This document shows positions 45,301 through 59,200 of a DNA stretch of 64,000 nucleotides, one piece after another. Location of the stretch: assembly GCA_025267735.1 (NCBI GenBank), contig CM046301.1, positions 65,491,872-65,555,871 of the forward strand, written 5' to 3'. The translations under genes and the position numbers were made by a program. The DNA comes from Mactra quadrangularis. Lineage: Eukaryota; Mollusca; Bivalvia; Venerida; Mactridae. Within the stretch, counting starts at the first letter, position 1; the number at the start of each line of letters is the position of its first letter. The notes beneath the pieces were generated by a model. The model worked only from the letters and a program-made list of their open reading frames with translations, was not told the DNA's origin and searched no databases.

Positions 45301-47174
45301 TTCACAAGAAAATAGTGCTTGTAAATATTACTCTTTAAAAATTGGATTTCGCCTATGATAAAATACTTTTTTACGTTAAACTCTATGATTATATATATAA
45401 AAGACGAATTACATCTTCGATACAAAATCTAAACTATATTACTATTTTACAAGAATCTTGTAAAACCCTAGACGTTTACAGAGATATAGATCACTGTAAG
45501 GATCGACAACTCTGTATGAGAGATTGTGTATTTACATATTATGATAGTTATAATAGATTGTAAAAGGGAGAAATAATACTTCATACATTTCTAGCTGTTT
45601 GAAGTATCGTTAAAAATTAAATTAAAAGGAAATAATGAATGGCACAGTAGGTGTCAGTTGTGACCCCAGTGACAATTTTGTTTGATCTAGATAAAATAAT
45701 TCTGTTGTTATTGGATGTTGAGAAGGTATATGATACTTGTAAAATATTTATGCCTATTATTTTTCATAATGCCTTCAGCTCCCCATGTATTGAAATAACA
45801 TGTGGTTCCATTCATTGATCAAGCTGATAATGCTATTTCAATACATGCATCAGCCTTAGGCTTTATTCAAATATTGATCCTTATCCTTCACTAAGTTTTG
45901 GGATGAGGTCCCATTTTTAGCTCGACTTTTCTAAGAAAATGAGAGTTTTATTGTCACCCGAGCATCGGCGTTGGCATTGGTGTTGGCATTGGTGTTGCAA
46001 ATCAAGGTTTAAGTTTTTACAACTTTAAATGACTTCAATACTGTCAAAGATATTCAACTTGAAACTTGAAATACTTATTCATCATCACTACCTCCACCTT
46101 TCTATCAAGGCCCATAACCCTGGTTCCAATGTTTTTGGAGTTATGTCCCTTTTTCTACTTAGAAAACATCCAAATTCAAGGTTAAAGATTTTACAAATGT
46201 TAATGATTTCAATGCTGTCAAAATTTTTCAACTCAAACTTGGAATACTTAATCATCATCACTACTTCCACCTTACTATTAAGGCCCATAACCCTGGTTCC
46301 AATGTTTTTGGAGTTATGTCCCTTTTTTACTTAAAAAACATTCGAAATCAAAGTTAAAGTTTTTACAAATTTTAATTACTTCAATACTGTCAAAGGTATT
46401 CAATTCAAACTTGGAATACTTATTTATCATCACTACTTCCACCTTACTATTAAAACCCATGCACTGATGAGCTGAGAAAAGTCAAGCGCGCTGTCTTACG
46501 GACAGCTGTTGTTAACTGATTGGAACAAATATCACCTATTTTATTGATGATTAACTTTTAACTTCCAATAATCATTTTTTGAAATAATTTTTATATAGAA
46601 TACATACTGTGGGTCATTAGTAAATTATTGACTTTTCTCAGAATTGTTGAAAATGACATTACTATGATTAGATAAATGTTAATATTAGAATTATTTTATT
46701 CTTCTATATTTAAGTTGACCATAAGTCCATAACCATTTATCTGTTAGAAATTTCTTTCTTTTTGTATACCATATAAATGTAAGTCATGTTTATTTCTAGA
46801 CTATGTACATTGTTTGTATTCATTAATTTCCTTATAATTATGTAGGTATAAGGAAAATTAATGAATACAGAAAGGATGTACATTATGTTCACATATAAAT
46901 ACTTTACAGCCCATAGACTTTATAACCTGTGTTCTCATGACTTAAATTCAATGTTTAGTATTCAGGTTTTGTGCGACATTATTTAAATTCCTGTATTTTT
47001 TGTGAAATGAATCAAAAATCTATTTTTGAAGCGCATATGTCTATTTTTAGTGATTTTGCCCGTTTATGCCAATTCCAAAGCAGACAGTGGTAAAGTTTAT
47101 ACAAAGTGACTTTATCTAACAAATCTAGAACTATCTTAAATGATATAAATGACCAAGCTAGTTTCATAGTTTGT

Positions 47175-47207
<33 letters not shown>

Positions 47208-50200
47208 ATATGGTATATGCTATCATAATGACAGTATGATTAAATAAACTCTCTCATTATCCTATTAAGATAACTAAGTTTCAATGTAACATATGTAACA
47301 ACATTCACATTTATATAGAATACTGTGCAGCAAACAAAAATCTTCCCATGCTTTTACCGTTATTCTTTCGGGAATGCAATCTTTAACTTATTTGCACTAC
47401 TCCAGTCATAAACTTAAATTATAGTGAGCACTAGTTAATTTTTTTTTATAAAAGAGTATAAATCGAAATTTCAACTAGCCTGACTATACTAAGTAGTGAA
47501 TTTTTACTGACCCGGAAATAAAAATAATATAACTTTCCCATGTCCTAGGCTCTGGGCTGGTGGATTAAGGTCATGACTGTTACCCTTATAAGCTGACCTC
47601 TAACCATTTGGTAAATTCATGCTGGTAGCATTTTGCCTTCCTAAGACATTATGCAGTTTTTGATCACTATGAGTAGGTTGATCGTCTTTATAAAACTTAT
47701 ACAATGTGTTGCAATGGTGTTGAATCCAACCAAAAATTTCAATAAATGATCTGATTCCTCCTGTCCTTGTAGGTAACTTTCTACCGCAGGGCTTAGAGGG
47801 TAGATTCTATTGTAAAATTGTTGGATAAATGAAATAACAATGTTACTGGATACATAATTCTACAAGTTATTGATTGTATTCTAGATAACCAGATGATGTA
47901 TACATGTAATATATATGGTAATTACTGTATTCTAATGAATTGTTTATGAAATCTATTGTTACAGTGACTTGCTGGTTTGCAGCATTCACCTAAGTATAGG
48001 TTGTATAGAAATTACTGTAGAATTATGACATTTCAACTGAGAAGGTTATTATTTACTTTGAATACATGATTAAGGAACTCATTGTTACAAGTAATGTATA
48101 AGTTAGTACATGCAGATCTATACATACAGAAATAGGCAGAGTTATTGAAAAACTTGTTTGGTTTATACAAGTGTTTTTAATTCTCTTTTACAAAATTCAT
48201 TGAACAAATCATGGGTTTAGCGCAAAATGGTTGTAACTCACTCTTTTCTTATATTGTGTTACAACTGTTTTGCCCTAAACCCACAAAATATATTATGATG
48301 GTTTTAATATTAGAAAGAAGATAGTTAATAAACTTAAATAAATTCTAACACAATCACATGAGTTTTCACTGTATAAGCATAAGAGCATGTGCTATACATT
48401 ATTTCATGATAAAATATATTTCTGTTCTCCTGATATACTTGTCTATGTTTTATCATATAATAAAGTAAAGGCACTCATTTGATGTGCTAACTAAATCACG
48501 TGCGCCAAGCACTTCAAGTTTAATTCCTACACCCATAAAAGCCCATGCATATATTCCATTAAACTTTAAACATGGACAACTGTCATTATTTTCTTAAACC
48601 TAACTTCTTAGAATTCTTATAACTCTCCACTGTCAAGTGGTGATTGAAATGTCACACTTAATTTCCTGCAGCCAGACTTCCTTTTTTCCCAAATTTCAAT
48701 GTACTGATATTACTTCAGATTACTGTATTTGAATTTATTATCGTAAGTACCAAGATCAAGTACTTGTACTTTCTTTATTATTAACTAAAATGTTATCATG
48801 ATTAAAATCTGTACAGTATCCTTAATTTTAACATTTGCACATGTTTTTTTCACTCTATATGTAATGTGACATCATTTATAATTTTATACTGAACATATAA
48901 AGAGCTGTTTTAGTTTGACCATTTGTTTATAAAACATCACAGTCAAGTTATTATACCCCCGCTTCGAAGAAGAGGGGGGTATACTGTTTTACCCTTGTCC
49001 GTGCGTCCGTCCGTCCGTCCGTCTGTTACAAAATTTCCGTCGCAGTTTTCTCAGCAACTATAACATGCAGCAGCCTAATACTTAGCATATTGCTTCATCC
49101 TATAGTCCCATGTGGTGTAAAGCGATTTCATGCTCCTTGCTCATCTACTTCCTGTTTGTCGCATATTTTTAGATTTTTGCAGGGGTATCACTAGTGAGCA
49201 TTAGCTCATAGATTTACTTGTTTAAATTTCTTTGTTTGAATAAAAATAAAATACCCCTGTACTATTTTGTATATTTTATTTGTAGAATCTAACATTGGCA
49301 CTTGTTTTGATGGACTTATTCAATAACTGTGATAAAGCACTTTTTATTTAATTTCAGCACATCAAAACTTGTGCCCTTTTTTATTCTACAACAAATTATA
49401 GACTACTGTTATTTGTTTTTCAAATATTGTGGTGTAAATATGTATTGGTTAAATTTTAGCTTGGCTGTAGAAAAACAAGAAGAATATTTTCATGTTTTCC
49501 ACACAAAAATCTCAATAATCACAAAGTATGACATAGAAATTTCCTCCTCATCCCCCTCACAGAGAGATTCTGCAATAAATTAGCCTTTATTAATTAGTGT
49601 GACAAAAATTGTGTGTAAATGAAATCAAGCTGGGTCATGATATATATTCATGTTAAATATATATTATCAGTGATATTAATAGTGATATTACTTATAAAGA
49701 TCATGTTTTTATGAATAATTCTCTCCTACATTATAAATTAGAAGAAAAAACATCTGTCAATGTAAAATTGCCTTCCACAGTTTCCATTATGAAATGGAAT
49801 AAATTCTTGATTTCATGTATGATGTCTGCATGTAGGTTTTCATTAATTTAATTTCACAGTAAATCCATTTTGGATAACATCAGTTTGAAGTGTGATCTTT
49901 TTAATTAGACATTATACCTGATTTCAGATTTCATTACCATGCACTGTATCAAACTGAAATAAATGTACAATCCTAATAACATGCAAGTTGTCACACAATA
50001 CAATTGATAGTTTGATACAGGCACGATGCACACAAGACGATATGAATAAGAACATGTAACACAATAGAAAGATCATGTTTCGTTCACATTCCCAATATAC
50101 GGTACACAATGTAGGCAAAATATGATAATACGAAATCCTTGGCAATGTTCATTGTTTATTTACGTTTGGATGACGATTTATCGAAAATAAGCGGATCAAT

Positions 50201-53200
50201 ATTTTGATATATCGTCGACCTAATTAGTAACAATTTATACTATGATTTTTATTCATTAGTTGACAATTTTGTTAATAACTTTAATGGAAAATCAACTTAA
50301 TTTTAACACGCTTGAAATAATTACCGTTTTATTGATGTAATATGATTTTACTGTTTAAAAGTTATGATCATGTAAACATGACCTGAAAAACATGTTTTTG
50401 AATTGACAATCCAAGTTTATTTTATAGTTATCTCATAATTTGTTAGTAATGCAAAATGGCAGGAAACAGACTAGCGTAAATTCTATTTAAAAATCTGATT
50501 TAAAAAATGTTTTCTGTTGTTCACATAACATGTGCTGGAAAATGCTATACATATATATAGTTTTGTTGCCTGGCAACAAAGAAATTGATTCCTCTATTTA
50601 ATGCATGTTAACATTCTATTTCATTGTGTTAACATTTACCTGTGATATTGACCATATATTTTCTTATCAAATAAGCCATCTTCTAATGACAGGGATTAAA
50701 GAGATATCATTAAAACTTTGCTTTGAAACCGTAAAATCAGTACTATCTTTTTAAGTTGCCTAGCAACCTAAGAACAAATAATACTTTTTTTAATATCTGG
50801 TCCTATTATGATTTAAACCAAAGGGATCATCAAATGGTTTTGATCAGTTTTATAATTATCGTGATTATTGATAAAGTCAATGAGAAGTCTTGATTGTTCA
50901 TTTTGTGTATGGTATAGATATATTTTAATGTTTCTGTAATTTTATTCATCTAACATTGAACACAATACATGTAGTGTCATCCGTTAGCTTTGAGACATTT
51001 ACGTAATTCAATCATTTCTTTGAGTAAAAAAGCTGAAATGAATGATTTGTCAGGGCTTTGTGAGATCATTTAAAGGGAGTAACTGACAAATGACAAAAAC
51101 ATTGTGTTAAATTTGTATTTTATACATTTTTATTTCTCAAGTATAATAATTAAACTCATTTCTTAGTAGCCTTTGTGGCTGATAACACATAACTAAACAA
51201 ATTAAAACTTATGACTATACACTTTGTTAAAAACCAAAGGGAATCACAGCCTGACTAGCAGTTACATTGAACATGACAGTTCAACAGATTTGAACAGAAA
51301 TAAATTCTAATTTATTTGTTTCCTAGTTTGTTTGCATTCATTGACTTACAAATTTGAATACAGAAAACAGGAATCATGAACTAAACGGCTGTTGCTAACT
51401 TTGTATAATTGTTAATGTTGATTTAATGTTTAAATGTATGACTTACATTGTGTTACATGTATACAAGACATGGTTGATGGTATATATGTATATGTTGACA
51501 TCATGCTTTTTTGGAAACTTTATGCAAGGACTCTGATATACCCCAAACCTTAGGCAAGCAGATGTTTAGTCTTTTCTGGTTTTTCGAACAACTATATACG
51601 CCAATTTTGAGAAATCAGCATAGCTGCTTACTACAAAAACTACTTATTGAGGTAAATGAAGGGACTCAACATTTCAAACATGTGTATTGCAGAGAAAATA
51701 ATTAATAAACGAATATTGTAATAATCACATGAAATCCAACACTGAAAATACAAAATGTAAGTACAACAGTGAAGATTCCCTGTGGTGAACCCCAATTCGA
51801 AAGTGCGGGAGCATTGATCTCTTACTCTATACGTAGACGATAAAACACCTCTTAGCTTAGACGCTTTACTCATCGCACAAATCGGCTACGCACAGGAAGT
51901 AGTATGGCGTATGAACAATTGTTTTCTTTTTTCTGAACATAATCATAATTACATTGTAAAAAATGCTGGATAATAAATACAGGAGTACTAATTCATAGAT
52001 TAAAGGAGCTTTTAAACCTCGTTGGTATATATCAACACGTTCTCATTGAAGTTAAATGACAAGTTTATTTTTTTTAAGTGCATACATTTTTGGATAGCAA
52101 TGTTATATTGAGTAGTAAACACCGCCATGTGGTTTCATAATGTAATTCATCCATGTGGTTGTATAAACACCTGTTCTCGAATCTCACCTGATCTTGAACC
52201 TTTCTTAAAAAAGTTGTTTACTTTGCTACGTAATTGCGTATGACGTCATCAACTCATGTGCACGAATGTTTTGTAAACAACAGACGCAACTACAGCTCTC
52301 AAACGAGAACAATGCGCAAGGAACAGATAACTAGAATGAATATTTTGTTATGGTGAATATTTTTAAGTAAATCCCTATTACCTTTTTCCGCCCTGTCAGT
52401 ACAATCCATCAAATATTGTTTAAAAGTATGTTATAACAAAAAAAGCACATGGCAGGAACCCATTTCTGTCTTCTGCTTATAAAGTCACGTGACAGTCATG
52501 TGACAGCTAATTAATACCTCACAAATACTCCCAAAAACGGTAAAGGTTCGAAATTAGGTCATCTATTTTTAGCCGCAGCGCCATGACAGTTTTCAGAGAA
52601 TGGTAGTGTTTTTTCTGGAAGGATTTGGATTTGTTTTAAAGATAAAATGTACAAATCAACAAATGTATGATAGAAAAGTGGAGTAAAGGTTAAAAGGTGT
52701 TTTTAATGTGTTTTTCTAAAAATATTGTTGTATTGATTAAAAATGGTTCATTGAGTCCTTAGAGGTTCGAGAACTCAGGTTTGTCCACGCTAAAAAAACA
52801 ATATTTTTACTCATGATGCTTAGAATAGCATCGCACAGACCAGTTAGTTTGTGAGCACAATGTTGAACTCGAATATAGATCAGCCGGCAGGACATCTTTT
52901 TTCTGATCATCCAATGAAATTTGATTTTTTCATGTACAGTTTACAAGTACAAATGTCAAATGTCTTGCTATATGATTCAGCATGGTCAAATAATGTCCTT
53001 ACTATTGATCATTTGTCTTTCAATGCATCAATTGGAATTGAAATAATAAAAACTGAACAGTGTGGGTGACACTCAACTGGTGTCACATTAGTGTTGATGA
53101 TACATGTAGTCTGTAAACAGAATGATTGCATCATGTATATTTTAATAGCAAAGGTCAGCTGAATATGACATGTGCTGCAAGCTTGTCAGATCGTCACCTC

Positions 53201-56200
53201 AATCTAACAATGTCCTATCTCCATTTTTGAAAAAAAATGAGATAAACATCCCAAGTGACTTGTATGACCTTGTTCTATCTTCTAAAAAAGGTTTCGAGAC
53301 TATATCATGTCAAACAGCCCAATTCGCCAATCCTGCATTATCCTATCTCCACACATTTTCTCTGCTCACAGCGTAAACATTGCTCTATCTCCAGGACATA
53401 GATCAATATTTGGGCTGAAAATACTGTTATCCGATCAAAATGAAGTCTTCGTCACTCGTTTTATGTCCTAATTGACTCTAACAATGCTCTAAGTCCATAG
53501 AAGCTCGTTCGAACATTGCTCTATCTCCTTTTGTCCAGTCGGAGTACATACCTTGATTATCGTGTTTTTGCTCTCCAGTGGCATCATATTTTCGGTGTAT
53601 ACCAACATAAATATGTGTGCTGCAACATAGGCAGTGTTAAAAACTCAAAATTATAGAAAATGTGCACAAATACTATTATAATGTCTTCTTGGAGATAGCG
53701 CAATGTTAGAACGAGATGCATCAACCAAAATAAGCGAATTTTGATCTATCTCCAAACACATTTTTGCTATTTCCAGCATTATTATTCATAATATTTCAAT
53801 CATATTCTTCAAGTATGTGAGGAATAACATCGTTAATGTGCCTACCAAGTCTCATGTCCATACAGACTGAAACAACAAAGATATAACCTTTTGAACTTTT
53901 GAAGTCGATTTCCCAAAAATAAAAATTTGGTAGTTAGAGCATTGTTAGATTGAGGCGACGAGATGTAAAAAATATGTTATACTTTATGCTACTATAATAT
54001 TTTGTTTCTTTTTTTATTTGTTCTAGTTAATCTATCTGCACCAAGTCAAGAACATGAAGTAGCCAGACGAGAATTAGAACGGGTTTCTACAGAGTTCTGG
54101 CTTTATATACGTAGTGAATTAAATGCATTAAAGACAAAAACTGTTGAAAGTAATGTTGTTAAAATAGTTAATGATATACTTGAAGATAGTGTTGGCTACC
54201 AGAAGTAAGTATACCTATATATGTAGATCTTTTACTTTTAGTCCCGGGCATACAGAGCTCCAGATAAGGGGCGTATTTGTGTACTTACGCCTACTTTCAA
54301 ACTCAATTACGACTCAATATCAAATTCAGGGCGTAACAGTACGCCATGAAAATTGATCGTTACTACTGCATGACGATCAGAAGGCCGTAACGGAAATATC
54401 GCTAAATTTAGCGTCCTCTGACCTGGTCATAAAAAGCAAAAAGAACAGGGCTCGGCCGCGAGGGCAATAATGTCGCCTTGTGTGTTACCATTTTGCCCTA
54501 TCAAAACATCAAGGAGAAGTTCACTTCGCTAAGTATTTCCGATTTCGGAGATTGAATAATATCGTGTGGACGTCAATTATTGATTACGCTCCGCCTAGTT
54601 TACACCCACAGCAAATCAGAGCGTCGTTTCTCAACATCGAAAGTCGATAAGCCAATTAGGATCGACAGTACGTAATGATCTAGCAGGCTCCATTAGAACG
54701 TTGCCTTGGGCAGTTTTACCACTGTGACTAGCAAATTATGTTTATGACACGTCGGCAAGGATTAAATAATACGCTTGACCCACTAATTGTACCCCTAACA
54801 TAAACAATACAATGTGCAGTCGGCCATGAGAAAGGGTAAAGGCTTGCGGAAGCGAGTTTTTCACATGTCCCCAAAACAATGCTAGCATACTATTTTCCTC
54901 TCGTCAAATTATTTGCCCCTTATCTTATCAAAAGAAGAAAAAAATTTAATCTTAAGTTTGGTCTAAAAACGACGCATATAAAATGAACCTTTGTTCGAAA
55001 AATATGTACGCTCGATGGTGAGTAAAAATGACAAAAAGTGTCTCTAAAAATAGATTTGTTACGTCTTGGACACTACCCACGCGCTCGCTATTTGTGATAA
55101 TGGTTAGCAGTTCACACATTAATCAATACGCTTATCAGTTAATAAGCAAAAGAGTCAAATTTTAGTTTATAAACAATTCCATTTGTCACGCATTAGGGAC
55201 GAAACGGATAAAGTTAATTTCCGTTAACAGTCTGTCTTTCACGTTTAGTCGAATATTACGATTGTACACTATATAATGAAATATTGTGGCTATTAAATGC
55301 AGAAATTAAAACTCCATTCATTTCATAATGATTTCTTATTTACATAATTGATAAGTTCATATATTTGACCTGAAAAAAAGGTGATGGACTCGTGAAACAT
55401 TTGTCCTCGATAACTTTTGTACATGGGTCCGATCGTTATATTTTTTGAGTGAAAAAAAAAATCAAATTTAAGCAGAGTTGAATATGTACAGAAATAAAAA
55501 TTAAATCCATAATATGATCACTAATATTCTTGAATTGATAAATCCTTCACTGTAGCAGTGAAAACTGATACATTGTAATACTTATTAGGTAAAATTACAT
55601 TTTAATCTTTGAAATTATTTCAATACAATCATTAGCTAATGAAGACACAAATTCACTGAAAGATGCTTTCATTTGCATAGTACAAATAGATTAAATGAAT
55701 TCAAGATACAATTAATAACAAGTCACATAATTTTATTTCTTTGACCAGCGTATAATAAACATTATACTGGAAAAAAAACTATGTCAGCAAATCTATAGTG
55801 ATCAATAGGTTATAATTCATTGAAATTTGGTGATCTAGTAGAACAAAAGTATTTCAAACTAATGATGGCTGTTATAAACTGTTACTTTTGAGATCCGATG
55901 CGCGTGGAAACTTCTCTTAAGAACGGTACCACTTCTCCCTAACTCAGTTGGAGGGAGAAGTCACTTCTCCCTAAAATTTTACCCCAGGATGAGCCCTGAA
56001 ACATACTTAAATATCGGAATGTACAGGACTGGTTCACCTTTATTTCATTAATTTAATGGCCGTATGACTAAAACACAGACTATAACAATTTGTTTTTATA
56101 AAGCAAACCTCCAGTTTTTGTACCTGTAAAAAAGTAATTCATTATTACTACTACAGTAAAGTTCCGCTAATAAGACCACCTGGCGGTCTTACAGAAAGTG

Positions 56201-59200
56201 GTCTTAATAGCGAGTCTGTCTTAATAGCGAACCCACCTATTTATATATTGAGTATAACAGTTAGGTATCAAAAATTATTAACGTTGCCAGTGACTATTCA
56301 TATAGTTAAAATGTCTTGTTAATGGTTACAATGTACAAATAGAAAGTAAGAATACTCATGCTATTTTTTCCAAACATCTGCATTTAACTTATTAATTTCA
56401 GACACTGTTTAAATCACAGTCCTTTCAGGGGCAGATCCAGAATTTTTTTCTAAGGGGGGAGGTTCTTAACTTTTTCTTGGGGGTCGAACCACAACCACAT
56501 TATACACTTTCTGCAGAATAATGCAGCACTTAAGTAATAAAAACTTCATAACCATTAAATCTATTTTAAGCATTGAGAAAAACTGTTTCATGACTTCAAG
56601 TCAGTAAATACTTATGAACAAGTCTATTTAGGAAATTCTAGGGGATGATCCAGACCCCCCTGACCCCCCCCGCTAGATCTGCCTATGCTTTTAATGATAT
56701 TTTGTTTATTAATAATCTAACCAAGAAACTGACTGACAATTTAATTTCGTCACCGCAAAATTCACCAAGTCCGTACCGTACCAGGACTTTGTACCCATCG
56801 TGCTGTTCCGTATACTGGAGTTTATACCTTTCCGACACGATGCTATGTTTAATTATAATTTTGGCAGTTATTTTAATTTTAACAAATTAAAATTAGATTT
56901 GTACGCAAAATAATCAGATAACTGGAACATATTTGCTCAAAACCGTATGCAAATTAATGAGACAGACGACTTTACACATAGTTGTAAAGGAAATTCTACT
57001 TTCGTTTTCTTTGTTTAGAACGCTCTGTAAGAACGCTTACGTAAGCAGACGAAACGCATTCTTAACTAATTTAAGTTTGATATATCAAACAAAAATCATA
57101 AATTATCGCAGTCCGCCTGTTTAACTTTCTTTTTAATTAATCTTAAATTATCAAAAATTAATTCGCAACGAAGTTTAGTTGATTTGAGGGACTAATCGCC
57201 GTTTCACTTCATCAAACATTTGCAATTATTGACAATTACATTTACAATTCTTTTGTTATTGATCAATGTTGACGCTGTTTTATCACTTATTTTGTGGTTA
57301 CTATGGGTATCTTGTCATACCTATTACGTAATTGTATACATGTCAAAAATCAATTAAGTTGTATATACTCGATAAAAAGTTGTTACACAACGTGTCAACG
57401 ACTGCTGTAGACTGGTCGTATTATTGGACCCCAAATTAGTGCAATTAGACTGGTTGGGTCTAAAAAAGCGGTCGTATTACGGAATAGCGGACCGGTCTTA
57501 TTATCGGACCTCACGACTATTGAAATATATAGAAAACAATTCCGGTCTTTCAAAAACTGCCCGTATTATGTAGTTGGTCTTATTATCGGACCGGTCGTTA
57601 GGTGAGACTCTACTGTAATAAAAAAATATGAGTAGTACTGATACTTAAGTATTTTTGCTTATTGCTCCTTTGTCCTGAAAAACTGGTAGTACCGTTACTA
57701 CTTTCACAATATCTTATCTAGAGCTCTGAGTCATAGTGTTGGTACATGAAACAATTTCTACGACCAGTCTCCCTACTATCACCGATTCAAAATCATGTAG
57801 GGCTGATGTCATTCACTGACTGAAGTATGTGTCTAGTAGTTGGTTAACAGCAGAATCCAGAGATTTAGCCTTTCTAGAAATGGTGTGTAGGTTGACTGAA
57901 CTAGGTTGCTACAGCACTAAACCCAACCCCATAACTCAGAAACATGCTAAGAGGCAGATAAAGGGCAGGCTGCTTCAGAGTGTTAATGTTTCGAAGTGAC
58001 TATCTTTGCACAGGAGAGGAGCAAAAAAGAGAGGGGATGAGAGAAAAGGGAATGATGCTGTACTGTGTTATTCTGCTTTATAATAACCACTTATATTAAT
58101 TATGTGAACTTTGTTTATGAAATACTTTTTATGACAATGTTCCCTTATACCTAGTCTGAGTCCCTGACTAGTCTTACTAGATAAGATTGACCACTTGTGG
58201 CTGAATTGCAATTCTTTGTTGTTGGCAGCCATGAATAAGCATTGATGTTGCTTACTTAACATGTTATAAGATTTGCTGGGTCAAATAATTATCCACATGT
58301 TTGTATTTTAAATGTGTAGTGTCTATTTTAGCCTGTGGGTATTACTAACTCTGTGGTCTTTGAATATTTGTGATAAAATATTTTCCTGTTGTGTGGTTTA
58401 TATTTTCTGTTTGTTATTTACCACATTCTTTTGAAACAAGTAATTTTTTGTATTATATACACCTGTACACAAAGTATTAAAAAGGGCACAAATTGTTACA
58501 TGAAAAGTATTGAGTTTCATCCAATCTTCATGATCAATACTGTATATGTCTTATACATGTGGGTTCAAACATTGGGTATTTTGAAATGTTTGATGTTTGT
58601 GGGCTCAATAACTAGTTCATTTTGTAACAGAAGCTGTCTGACTTAAGTACTTTCAATTTTCTTGCACTGGTTTTCATCAAGTTAATTTTGTAATACAATA
58701 TCTGGGGCTGTCTTATATCAGCAGTGTTTTTCATTGACATGGTCAATATTTGGCAGTACCAATGCTGACCACTGAAACACCTATATACTATGGGCACAAT
58801 TATTATGAGTATGTCACTATGACATATACAGTTGTTGGTGATTGTTCTTGAATATTGTGCATAAAGTTTGACCCCCATCTAACCTTTCACATTTGCATCT
58901 AATAATTATCTACCTGTATTCTGACGAAAATCAATAGCACGCCTATTCTACACTTTAGCACATAATGTATTCAAAAAAACAATCTATTTACATCGTATTA
59001 TCCCCTCGGCCACTGTGTAATAGACCTTCATTGTACGTGTTAATATATTTCAAAAATTACTCCCTGTGTAATAATTACATTCGAGCTTTGATGATACACT
59101 CTGATCGGTATCAAGCATTAATACTACATTCGTATTCAATGTAATGAATATTCTTGCTTAAGGTCAGATCAGGGTCAAACTTAACGCACAATACAAGAAG

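Larger units (their letters stand above)
49223..53190 (+). other. FUT8 intron, mostly featureless
   Basis: Long AT-rich intron stretch. It holds the two X-box motifs (50565 and 50755), a candidate antisense exon (51826-51873) and a CRE TGACGTCA at 52241-52248 in a CpG-richer patch. Other short ORFs look random. Confidence 0.5.

Noticed and set aside
46029..46334. 101-residue plus ORF with internal repeat
   Set aside because: The repeat is the 165-bp core unit of a Helentron-type element.
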